64,000 nt of DNA from Lactuca virosa. Its lineage: Eukaryota > Streptophyta > Magnoliopsida > Asterales > Asteraceae. The stretch covers positions 256,471,262 through 256,535,261 of the forward strand of contig CAKMRJ010005412.1 of assembly GCA_928212115.1 (NCBI GenBank), in the 5' to 3' direction. This document shows positions 45,347-56,592 of the stretch, in pieces (positions within the stretch are counted from its first letter, which is position 1; every line of letters starts with the position of its first letter). Under the pieces are notes generated by a model. That model had not been told where the DNA came from, ran no database searches, and saw only the letters and a program-made list of their open reading frames with translations. Made by a program: the position numbers and the translations under genes.

Positions 45347-46777
45347 CTAATCCATGCCAATTATGACATCAAAACTACCGATAGGCATTGGCATGAGGTT
45401 GACGTGAAAAAGGTAGTTATTAAGAGTTAACAGACAGTTTTCTAGGATTTCATGTGTTTTCTCGGTTTGACCGTTAGCGATTTCTACTTCATAGATTTCT
45501 TTTAATTTGCTAGACTCATGAATTAACAATTTTCTAAACGTCGGAGTTATAAAACTTCTATCTGCTCCAGAGTCGAAGAGTATGGTAGCATATAAATTAT
45601 CTATGAGAAACGTACCAGATACGACTGAAGGGTCCTGGATAGCTTCTCTGCTTCCGATCACGAATGCCCTGTCATTCCCTATGCCTCCTTGATTCCTTAA
45701 ATTTGGACATTCTCTCTTGATGTGTCCCACCTCTCCACACTCATAACACTTTCTTCCTTCACCATGGCCTGTTCCATTATTTGTTTGCTGATTGACTGTT
45801 GCAGGTGTTGTGCTCCTGCAGTAAATAGCAGTATGCCCCTTCTTCTTGCAATTCGTGCAAACAAAACAGTCACCTGGGTGATGACGGTTGCACTGATTGT
45901 ACCATGCAGACTTTGGTTGAGTGGTTACTGTCGTCGTGGCTGCATAATTGGTTGCCACGTCTTGTCTTTTCTCAGATGATTGTCTGGGATTCTTCCCATT
46001 AAACTTGCGCTTGTTTGTTCCAGATTTGGGAGACTCAACCTTTGAGACCACTACTGTTCCTTGGATCTCTGTGAGGGTTAGCTGATGAGCTATTCTCTTA
46101 GTGTTGTCATAGGGTGTAGGCTTTGATGCGGTCATCATGCCTTTGATTTGCGATGCTAAACCCCAGATATATCGCTAAATTTTTTTATATTCAGGGGTTA
46201 CAAGTGATGGACACATTACTGCAAGATCATTAAATCTAGCGGTATAAGCTTTTATCTCTGAACCCTTCATGGTTAGGGTCCACAATTCTTGTTCCAGCTT
46301 ATATATTTCCTCCCTAGGACAATACTCCTCTACTAGCATCATCTTTAGCTCTTCCCATTTCATGGAATTTGCAGTATCAATTCCCATAGTATTCACATGG
46401 TTGTTCCACCATGTAAGTGTTGCATCAACGAAAGTACATGCTGCAAATTGTACTTTACAATCGTCTGGACAGAAGCTTATTTGAAAGACGAACTCTGTAT
46501 TTTCAATCCATCTGGTCAAATTAACAACCCCTTCATTTTCATGAAAGTTCTTTGGCTTGCAATTCATAAAGTCTTTGTAGGTACACATTCTAGCGGTCCC
46601 TACATTGCCTTCATTTCTAACTCCACCTCTTGTTACATTAGATAGAGCCGCACCGATTCTTTGAGCTATGATTTCTTCAAGTTCGGCTGTACTCATTGGG
46701 GGGTTTGGTTCTGGTGGTTGTTGTTGTGGTGCTGATCGTTGGTTAGGGTTTAGCCGAGCACTACTCCTTCTAGGCAT
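45347..46777 (-). pseudogene. gypsy-C gag-protease, one stop
   Basis: The ATG at 46777 opens MPRRSSARLNPNQRSAPQQ. The retrotrans_gag domain follows (YKDFMNCKPKNFHENEGVV through WWNNHVNTMG and LVEEYCPREEIYKLE). A stop at about 46175 interrupts it and the frame continues from 46138. Two zinc knuckles (CTNCKKKGHTAIYC, CYECGEVGHIKREC) and a protease with the intact active site FDSGADRSF (about 45570) follow, ending in VIIGMD. Unlike gypsy-A, the gag-protease junction (VVSGTFLIDN) is continuous. Confidence 0.88.
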
Positions 46778-47082
46778 TTTGTTTTAGTTCCTATTATAAA
46801 TAATAAGAATTTTATGAGTTTTGTTAGTCATTTAATACACGAGTACTAAATACTTCAATTATTCTTCAAAGTGTAAAACATAATGGATAACACAATGATT
46901 ACTGTAATATATGCTTCATATTATTACCAGCGGTTACATCAATTTATTTAGGCTTATAAGAGAAAAGTTTCAATAAACATTGCAAAATTTGCAAGGTTTT
47001 CTACATCCTTGCTATAAACTTTACTCTTCTTGCCTTAACTAGTCTGATTTTTCTATTTACACAACCACTAGTTTTAGCTTAT

Positions 47083-47892
47083 CTACCAGAAACCTAAGTG
47101 ATGACCTAGCACGTCAGTGACATTAACCACTTGCTCCTCAAGTGCTTGAGTTCTCTGCTCAAGACTTCCTGTGCGTTCTTCATTTCTTGAGGTTTGATTG
47201 TAGAGCTCTAACTTTGTAATCCTTGCATCGTGAGTGATCATATCATTATTAGCGAAATTTATACGATGATGGACATCCATCACTGATTCTTGATCTCGCG
47301 TCCTCTATCCTTATAGCCTTCGCACTCTTCCGGAGAGATGAGTAGCCCTTCCTTCGACAATTTCCATCTTATCTTCAATTTTCACACTTTTCTCAAACAA
47401 TTGAGATAAAGTGTTAACTTCAGAAGAATGTGAGGGATGTGGTCGAGATGATTGACCAGTCTCATACATCTTAGCAACTTTTTCTTCTGCCACCCACTTA
47501 TCAACGGTTTGTGCTATCCGTACAGGTTCATCTTGAACTCTATGACTTCCTGAAGATGACGCCTTCTGATTCTTCTTAATCTTTTGCCATATCGGTATGG
47601 ATTTACGAGCTGTGCGTTTCATATTTGCTCCTCCTGGAACTTGACGGTAAAGAGTGTTCATTGGTGGTAAAGATGATGCCACCGATCCTGTCTCCTCCAT
47701 TGGCTCGCTTTCTTCCATTGGTTCACTCTCTTCCCATTCGTTGGAAGGTAAAGGTGCTCCATCGTCAGAAGGTATTGGATGAAAGGTGGTTAGATTTATA
47801 GGGTAGTAAAGATCGCCTACCATCATGGGGAATGAAACTTCCTCTTCTTCATCCATATCCTTGATGATTATCCATTCTCGTAAATGTGCCAT
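47083..47892 (-). pseudogene. Open frame(s) in gypsy-C leader, upstream of gag
   Basis: A 193-codon frame (47311-47892) starts MAHLREWIIIKDMDEEEEV and has repeated EESEPMEE acidic segments and a Lys-rich stretch (SIPIWQKIKKNQK). Directly after its stop a second frame (47083-47283) continues with a coiled-coil-like stretch (ARITKLELYNQ... EQRTQALEEQVVNV). They may be one broken protein. I do not recognise the family. Its position between primer site and gag is unusual, since most gypsy elements have none there. Confidence 0.5.
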
Positions 47893-48432
47893 GTTGAATT
47901 CCTATACATTTTGGATCACCAAGTGTTTAGTCTATCAAATATTTCTCCCAAATTAAATAGTTCATATGATCTGATCATAATAAAATGTAGTTGCGCACCT
48001 ACACCTAGTTGTGATAGGATCTACGCACATATAAACTTTAGTTGGGATATTTGATCCAAATCCTTGAGATCAAAAACATTCCGGGTATTAAGGTGTATTC
48101 TCATCGCGAGTCTGAGTCTTTATATATGACTCTATATTCTTATTTATTGTACTCACGCTTTAACTATTGTTTGTTACTTCAGGTCTATCTGATAAGGCAC
48201 CGGCCAGTCAGGACAGTCGAAAGGGCAAGATCATTTTAGCATATAGCCGTTCTGGAATCCAACAACCCAAATCGACATGTCTATCCTGTCACCGCTCCCG
48301 TAAGTAGTCCTTCAGTAGAATAATTAATAATACTTTTTATTGTAGGCTAAGGGATATACCTAAACCTAATAGAGTAAGCCCTAAACTATAGACGTGCTTT
48401 CCTAAGAAAGTACTAGTTCATTATAGTTAATA

Positions 48433-48444
48433 TCTCTGATACCA
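48433..48444 (-). other. gypsy-C primer binding site
   Basis: On the minus strand this reads TGGTATCAGAGA, complementary to initiator Met-tRNA except at the last base. It lies four bases inside the LTR start at 48449. Confidence 0.8.
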
Positions 48445-48448
48445 ATTC

Positions 48449-49208
48449 TGTCACACCCCGGCCGTCGGCGGAATCACCGGGCGGTGTAACTTCATTCTTC
48501 GTATCACAGTTATATAACATACATTGAACAGTACTAAATAAAATACATACCTTTATTGATGATTGAAAGTTACATTATTGTTTTCCTAGTATTTATTACA
48601 TAATATCCGACTATGGCATACTTCTTAAAGAACAAGAAGATAATAGTAAAACCTCTCCTGTTTGAATACATACAAGCTTTTCAAGTTCCTGAAAACACAT
48701 GCATTTTAAAATACGTCAACATAAAGTTGCTGAGTTCACGGGTTTTGACTCCATATGAAAATAATACTTTTTCTAAGTTCAAAAGTTTAGTTTTTGAAAG
48801 TATCATTTTGACGCTCCAACATTTAGTATATATATTAGGTATAATAGTCTACATATAAAATAAGTGTTACACCTAAACGTTCCTTGAACCTAGGGTATAA
48901 GTAGGGGGAAACTTATACTTAACATTAATACTTGTATACGACAAAGTATAATGTTTCTAACAATTTGCTACCATAAGCCTCTAATCGCTGATATGACATA
49001 ATACCTCTGATAAAACACCCTCATGATTTCCATGAGAAACAACACACTCATGATTTCCATGAGAAACAACACCGCACGCTTCATCGGCGCCGGAACAATA
49101 ACAATTAAAAGGATAGTTCGTCACTCGCTTATGGTTGACTGTAGCTAACAGTCACAAGTGGGGTTGTCCACCCGTATACTAATTATACACGACTTCCTTG
49201 CTCACACG
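48449..49208 (-). repeat. gypsy-C 5' LTR, first segment only
   Basis: These 760 bp match 40067-40826 closely. It breaks at CTCACACG, where gypsy-B is inserted. The matching intact LTR continues with GGATTAACGG at 40826, and that continuation was not found at the other end of gypsy-B. Confidence 0.88.
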
Positions 49209-51678
49209 TGTGACATCCCCATTTTCACGGCCAGAAAAGACCGATTTTGTTTATGCTTGTTTGAAAATCAGAGTAACATTTTAAATAAAATATTGCGGAA
49301 TTTGTCCCAAAACAAAATATGATAAAGATTTATCAAAAACATTTCCAAAGAAATGTATTTTATTAAAAGACTCGGGATGTCATGTTCGATACAGATCAAA
49401 AGCATAAACAGTACAACATAAGCCTTACTACATTATTTCGTATTTACAGGCCTATAATCCCTTATCTCTCATCCAAACATCTATGCTCATGTGCCACTAC
49501 CTGTAATACAAGAAACTGAGTGGGTCAGGCTTGGAAGCCTGGTGAGCACATAGGGTTTTCAACCCACAATAAATAAGTTTATTAACTTTATCAAACCAAA
49601 CAAACCCGATTACCCGTTCCCGTTATCCTCACTTTACGTCCCTAAAGCATCTAACACAAGGGACCTAGTCTAAGGACTTTCATCGGGGTGACAACACGTG
49701 CTTCGGGGGTTCCTCAGCAATTCATGTCAAATAAGACAACCATGTGGGGGATGGAGTACTGCTGGTAAACACACAGTTCAAATAAACAGCTACAGGTTGC
49801 GAGCCTGCTAGCGTTCTACTGGACTGTCTAGAATAGTCCGTGGATGTCATCTATACTCCGCTAGATCACTGGATCATCAATAACATCTATAACGAGGCCT
49901 CTCATTATTTTATTTTGTCACACAGCAACTATTACATCTACCAATGTTTTACCCAACACATTTTGTAGATATAAAATACATATACAGTTTAAATCATTTA
50001 AAACATGTATAAAATCGTTCATCCAGCATAGATAGCACGTATACAGATAATATGCACACACAGCATGTAATTTATATAAAATACTTCATATCTATGTGTA
50101 AGCTGAAAGTAACTATGCACTCACCTGATTAGGTGGTGACTCGGTACTCGAACAACACTTCGTTATCTCAAAACAATTTTTTTCCTTGAGCAAAATCTAG
50201 TATCAATACCACTAGAGTTTAGTTTTAACGTTAACCGCGACTAATTAATAGTCTAGCTATTATTACTATTATATAAACGTTAAATAACACTCAATATAAC
50301 TCATAATAATAGCCCAAATAATTATTTTAAGGACCTAATAACATTACTATAATTATTTAAAAGTTATATTAAAAATTGCGTAGGCGTAGCTCACTTACAA
50401 CGGGTTTTCTTAAAAACCGGGCTTTGCTCGGAGCAGCGTTTCCGAACCGAAAGACCCTTTTTCTCGGGACTCCGGGAGCCTCGGGGTTTCCTTTGGGTGC
50501 TAGGGGGTTTACCTAGGCTTAGGAGGGGTTAGGGGGGTAGTGAGAGAAAGTAGAAGTGAATTGGTGAGAAAAATGGTTGGCCCTCGTAGCCCTTTTATAG
50601 GCCGGAGGCTGCCGGCTACGCGCTGCGCTCCTTGGTTCTACGCGAGGCGTTCCTCGGACGCAGGGCGTTCCTTGGTTACGCTCAGCGTTCGTACGAAGAC
50701 GTGTCCGAGGCCTGTAGGTGCGACGTGGTCCATCCGAGTCCAAGCGATTCCGAACGCGAGGCGTTCCCTGTACGCGCTGCGTAGCGAGGCCAGGTGTCTC
50801 CATCCGAAGCGAGGCCTGTGAACAGCAAGGGACGGTTGGGATCGCGCCACGTCATCAATCTAGCAACAACTTCGCAATTTTCCTTTCCGACTTCTAAAAA
50901 TCATAACTTTTTAATACGAGCTCCGTTTTCGACGTTCTTTATATCCACGCGTAGGCGGGAACGTACTCTACAACTTTCGTTTAGACTCCGTCGGCTAATT
51001 TTGACTTTATTTTAAAAGTTATATTTTTAACAGGCCGAGACAGGATTGGTCCGTTAAAAATTCATAACTTCTTCATCTGACTTCCGTTTTCGTCTGTCTT
51101 TTTATCGTTACGCTACTACTAACGAGATGTTCGATTCTCGTTTAGGTTGTGTCGGCTAAAAACCGCTCGATCTACTATTCGAACTTCAGGCTGTACACTG
51201 CTAAGCCGAAACTTCGAAAAATCATAACTTCCTCATACGAAGTCAGATTTGGGCGTTCTTTTTATGGACGCTCTCGGTTTAACGTATTCTACGACTTTCG
51301 TTTAGATTGCTAAGGCTAAAACTCGCTCTATCGTAAATTCACTATTTACGCTTCCCGGTATCGTGCCGGTTCCATTGCGAAACTTCGACGGGTCATAACT
51401 TCTTCGTTATAACTCGGATTTCGGCGTTCTTTATATCCCCGGAATCCTTGTTTCGACCACTAAAACTTTATGTAAAGATATCGGGCTTATCTCACACTTT
51501 AATTTTTTTGACGCTTATTTTTATTCTTTATTAATTATACATTTATAAATAAATAATAAGCATATAAATTCACATAATACTCAAATATTTCATCTTTATT
51601 ACATCAAAAAGAGTTACAATAGTTGACCTAGACTATTACATCATCTAAAATGCTTAGCCCTGAAACACGGGCATTACA
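49209..51678 (-). repeat. gypsy-B 3' LTR
   Basis: This 2470-bp LTR starts TGTAATGCCCGTG on the minus strand and ends GGGGATGTCACA. It has a TATAAAAG box (50592-50599, minus) and many GC-rich ACGC/GCGT inverted motifs upstream of it (about 50610-50810). Four diverged copies of a 'cataacttcttcatacgaa...ttctttatatcc' module lie at 50885-51480. A CAG|GTGAGTGC donor (50124) and TTACAG acceptor (49501) frame a 624-bp segment. The polypurine tract is at 51679-51694. Confidence 0.92.
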
Positions 51679-51699
51679 ATTCTCTTCCCCTTAGGATGA

Positions 51700-54600
51700 T
51701 TCCGTCCCGGAATCATGCATCAGCAAACAGATGCGAATAGCGACTCATCATGTCACTCTCTGTTTCCCAAGTGAGATTCGGCCCATTCGAATGTTTCCAA
51801 CGGACTAGCACTAAGTCGACCATCTTGCGTCGTAACTTCTTAGTCTTACGGTCAACAATTGCCTCGGGCTCTTCAATCAGCCTCTTGTTCTCATCCATTC
51901 TTAATTCTGAGATTGGAATTATGTCGGGAACTTCTCCCATGAATTTCCTCAGATAACACACATGGAAGGTGTTATGAATACCATCGAGTTCTTCGGGTAA
52001 TTCCAGCTTGTAAGCTTAGTTCCCAATCTTCTGAAGAACTTTGAACGGTCCAATAAACCTTGGACTTAGCTTTCCTCGTTTCCCGAATCTTATAAGTCCC
52101 TTCCACGGTGAGACTTTAAGCAAAACCGAATCCCCAACTTCGAAGGTCATCGGTCGTCTTTTCTTGTCAGCGTAGCTCTTCTGACGATCTTGAGCTGCTA
52201 ACATCCTTTCCCTGATCACCTTCAACTTCTCAGCAGTCTCATGGACTATCTCGGGGCCCATATACTGCTTTTCTCGGCCTCAAGCCAACAAGATAGCGTA
52301 CGACACTTCTGTCCGTACAAAGCTTGATAAGGTGCCATCTTGATGCTCGAGTGGAAACTGTTGTTGTAGGAAAATTCTACTAGAGGTAAGTGCTCGTCCC
52401 AGTTCCCTTGGAACTCGAGGGTACATGCCCTCAGCATATCTTCCAGTGTCTTAATCGTTCTTTCGCTCTGACCGTCAGTCTGTGGATGGTAAGGTGTACT
52501 CAGACACAACTTCGTGCCCAATTCCTCTTATAGACTTCTCCAAAACCTTGACGTGAAACGACTATCACGATCTGATACAATTGTTAGAGGAACACCGTGA
52601 AGTCTCACAATTTCCTTCACGTAAGCATTTGCAAGCTTATCCATAGACCACCTTTCGTTGGCAGCTATGAAGTGTGCACTCTTTGTGAAACGATCCACGA
52701 CCACCCAAATCATGTCGTGACTGTTATTCGTCCTGGGCAGTTTAGTCACAAAATCCATGGTGATGTCTTCCCATTTACCCATGGGTACAGGTAAAGGTTC
52801 TAAACTCTCGTATGGTTTCTGATGTTGTGCCTTAACTCTTGCACATGTTACACACTCGGCCACATACTTCGCAACATAGAACTTCGTCATCGGCCACCAG
52901 TAGTAGGGTTTTAGGTCCCTATACATTTTAGTGCTACCGGGATGAATCGAGTACATGGTCTTGTGAGCTTCTTCCATCAGAAGATCTCTTATTCCTCCCG
53001 TCTTAGGTACCCAAATCTGATCTTGGAATACCTTCAGTCCTTGACGCTTTGTACCGAATACCAACGTCTTTCCCAAACGTTCTTCCTTTCGGTCATTCTT
53101 TTCTGAAGCTTCTTCTTGAGCTTTCTTGATACTTTCCACAATTGTCGAGACAACTTCAATTCTCAATGCTCTTGGCTTTTTCCTTTCAAGATTGACTTTC
53201 TGACTGAGATCATCAGCAACAACATTTGCTTTACCGGGGTGGTAAAGTATCTCACAGTCATAGTCCTTGAGTAACTCTAGCCAGCTTCGTTGTCTCATGT
53301 TCAATTCTTTCTGATTAAAGAGATACTGGAGACTCTTATGATCAGTGAAAAGTTTGCACTTCGTGCCATAGAGGTAATGCCTCCATATCTTTAAGGCAAA
53401 TACTACTGCTGCCAACTCCAGATCATGAGTGGGTAGTTCTTTTCGTGCTCTTTCAATTGTCGAGAGGCATATGCTATCACCTTTTATCTTTGGGTCAGAA
53501 CACAACCCAACCCGACTCCCGACGCATCGCTATACACCGCAAAATCTTTAGCTCCATCGGGTAGAGAAAGAATCGGTGCTTCGCATAACTTCTTCTTTAG
53601 CTTCTCGAATGCCTCTTCGTGTTTCTCATTCCACGTATATGTAGCTCCTTTGTGGGTTAATGCTGTCAATAGAGCAGCTATTGAAGAAAAGCCTTGGATA
53701 AATCGTCGGTAATATCCGGCTAATCCTAGAAAGCTTCGAATCTCCGTGGGACTCTTCGGACGTTCCCACTTTATCACAACTTCGATTTTTGCTGGGTCAA
53801 CCATTATTCCCTCCTGGTTAACCACATGACCCAAGAACTGGACTTCTCGGATCCAAAAATCACACTTGGAGAACTTTGCATACAGCTTCTCCTTCTTCAA
53901 GACTTCCAACACTTCTCGTAGATGCTTGCCATGCTCCTCCTGGCTTTTCGAGTATATCAGAATGTCGTCGATGAACACTATCACGGATTTATCGAGGAAT
54001 GGATTACAAACCCTATTCATTAAATCCATGAATGCTGCTGGAGCATTGGTTAGTCCAAACGACATAACCAAGAACTCATAGTGTCCATATCTCGTTCTGA
54101 ACGTAGTCTTCTCGATATCCTACTTTCTCACTTTTAGCTGATGATATCCTGACCTAAGATCGATCTTTGAGAAATAGCTCGAACCTTGTAGCTGATCGAA
54201 TAGGTCATCAATCCTTGGCAAAGGGTACTTATTCTTTATCGTTGCCTTGTTCAGCTCTCTGTAGTCTATGCACATTCGCATGCTTCCGTCTTTCTTCTTT
54301 ACGAATAACACCGGAGCTCCCCAGGGTGATGAACTAGGTCGAATGAAACCGTTGTCCAACAACTCCTGAAGTTGCGTCATAAGCTCCTTCATCTCCGTCG
54401 GTGCTAATCGGTATGGTGCCTTTACTATCGGTGTCGTTCCTGGTAACAAGTCTATACGAAACTCCACTTGTCTATCAGGTGGTAATCCAGGAAGATCTTC
54501 GGGAAAGACTTCTGGATAATCACATACGACCGGTATATTCTGCACCTCCTTCTTTTCCTTATTAGCATCAATCAAAAATGCCAAATATGATGCACATCCT

Positions 54601-55050
54601 TTGGATAAACATTTTATGGCTTTCATCAGGGAGATGATTCCAGAATTCACTCTGCGTTTGTCCCCATACACCATAAATGACTCTTTTCCGGGTGGGTTTA
54701 CCCTTATTATCTTCTTTCGGCATAGTATCTCGGCATCATTGGCACTGAGCCAATCCATTCCCAGAATGATGTCGAAACCGTTCAACTCTATGGGCAACAA
54801 CTCTTCATGGAATTCGTTACAGTTTAGGTCGATGACGATGTTCCTAATACGGTTACTAACAGGTACGAACTTGCCACTGGCAACTTCTACAATCAGGGCA
54901 TTATCATGTTTTTCTATAGGCAATGCTAATTTCCCACCAAATTTATGCGATAAAAAGGAGTAGTTGGCTCCGGAATCAAACAGTATATTGGTAGGCAAAC
55001 CATTTACAAGAAAGGTACCTGAAGCGACGTCTGATGCCTCCTTCGCAGCC
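51700..55050 (-). pseudogene. gypsy-B protease and pol, full copy, broken
   Basis: The order runs from the protease active site FDSGANYSF (about 54975) and GFDIILGMDWL, through reverse transcriptase (FPEDLPGLPPDRQVEFRIDL, FGLTNAPAAFMDLMN, FIDDILIYSK) and RNase H (VYSDASGVGLGCV, DHKSLQYLF), to integrase (HPGSTKMYRDL, MDFVTKLPR, VSDRDSRFTSRFW, YHPQTDGQSERTI) and a chromodomain (KLRRKMVDLVLVRWKHSNG). Single lesions are visible: TAG at about 54120, TAA at about 53484 plus a one-base deletion near 53440, a stop after RFWRSL (52528), a one-base deletion near 52274 and TAA at 52016. Confidence 0.9.
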
Positions 55051-56250
55051 TCGAGCGTCATCTGGAAGGGTCTCGCCTTCGGCTTTGGTGGAATGTTGGG
55101 TCTTGCCGCATCTTTCTTCTTTGGGCAATCCTTAGCAATGTGCCCTTCTTCACGACACTCGTAGAACACCCTTTTGTTGATGGTGCACTCATTTGCATAG
55201 TGCCCCATTTTCCCACACTTGTAGCAGGTCACTTCCTCGCTACATTTTCCCGAGTGCTTCTTCTTGCACTTCTCGCACCATTTTGCTTCGTTCCCTCCTC
55301 CTCCAAACTTCTTCGAACTGAACTTACTCTTCTTATTGTTGGGTTTAGCAGGCCTTTCAAATTTTCTCTTCTCGCCAACCTCAACCTTGCTGGCAGCCCT
55401 TCCTTTAATCATATCCTCCATAGATTTGGCAGCCCGGATAGCTGCCTCCAGAGTATGTGTCTGACGCACTGGCACCGCGTACTCCCATGGGAGTCCCTTA
55501 GCGTACTTGTCGATCTTTGTCAGCTCATCCAGGACAAGACGCAAGGCAAACTCCATCTTCTCCGTGAAGTTGTTTGTGTATTCATCGATTGACATGCTTC
55601 CCTTCTTCAGGGTCAGAAACTGGTTCTCTAGCTCGAGCAAGTTTTGGGCTGAGCAGTACTTGCGCTTGAATTGTACTAAAAACTCCGCCCATGTCAGCTG
55701 CAGGGGCTCATTGGGGCTCACGGTCTTCCCCAGGGTATTCCACCAACGCACAGCGCCTCCTCGGAACTGACGCACTGCAAACGTGGTCTGTAGTTTGCCT
55801 CTGCAACCACACGTCATAAAAGCTAACTCCATTTCTGAGATTCCAATCCATGACTCCGATCGGATCTTCCTTTCCAGTGAAAGTCGATGGCTTGCAAGGC
55901 AGAAAATCTTTGTACTTGCATCCGTTTCTCTCGACTCCATCATCTTGGCCGTTTCTTCTATTTACTGGCAGATCAGCTTGGCCCACTGACCTACTGTAGT
56001 TTCCTTCCTCCGATTGTTCAGGAATCGGCTCTTGTTGCACATTGGGCATAGTGGCTTCGTCCCTAATCTCTTGCATCATTTGCCTTATTTCTTCCCTTTG
56101 TTCAGCTAACATAGCCCACATCATGGCTTGTACTCCAGCCATGGTGATTGGCTCAGGTGCAACTTCTACTACGACTGGTATTTGTTGTATCACTGGGGGT
56201 TGATCTCGGTTCCCATTTACATTCACATTTCCGCTACGGGTCCTTGCCAT
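55051..56250 (-). pseudogene. gypsy-B gag, one frameshift
   Basis: The start at 56250 (MARTRSGNVNVNGNRDQPP) leads to a frame that shifts by one base at the GVMDW codons (about 55850) into the long frame 54120-55943. That frame holds the retrotrans_gag domain (AVRWWNTLGKT, EFLVQFKRKYCSAQNLLELE) and zinc knuckles CYKCGKMGHYANEC and a variant YECREEGHIAKDC, the first Cys being replaced by Tyr. Apart from the shift the protein is intact. Confidence 0.88.
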
Positions 56251-56578
56251 CTTGATCTATACACCAAATACAGTGAATTTAGATCTTTATTTAGGATAGT
56301 CGTTTAAACCGTCCTTATCACTCCGAAACGTTTACATGTTAGTTCTAATATCGTAGTCATACGTTTAGAATCCTAAACACATAAGGTTTCCAGATCCGGT
56401 CGGCAATAGACCATAGATCCGAACAAATAACAGCATATCAGGCACAAAGCATTTAGCACATAAAAGCATTTTAGGCACAATTCCTAAAATAAGCTAGTGC
56501 TCACACCTCACAATCATCGCTTAGCATTCTAAGTTTAAGTCTAGAAATCCTAAAAATTCCTAGTTCGCTTAAACTAAT

Positions 56579-56590
56579 GCTCTGATACCA
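56579..56590 (-). other. gypsy-B primer binding site
   Basis: On the minus strand TGGTATCAGAGC lies two bases inside the LTR, complementary to initiator Met-tRNA. Confidence 0.88.
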
Positions 56591-56592
56591 AC

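Larger units (their letters stand above)
40067..49208 (-). mobile_element. gypsy-C: Ty3/gypsy element, 5' LTR interrupted
   Basis: Layout on the minus strand: 5' LTR start (48449-49208, cut by gypsy-B), primer site, 1.6-kb leader with an extra open frame, gag, protease, reverse transcriptase, RNase H, integrase, polypurine tract and 3' LTR (40067-42228). The domain order and CCHC-type Gag put it near the other chromoviruses here. It has several premature stops. The rest of its 5' LTR was not found in the window. It lies in LTR-E. Confidence 0.9.

Noticed and set aside
50519..50850. Arg-rich open frames on both strands within the gypsy-B LTR (repeated at 57914-58219)
   Set aside because: Both strands are open because the region is GC-rich and made of inverted ACGC/GCGT motifs. 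It is U3 DNA of an LTR, and the frames have no recognisable domain.
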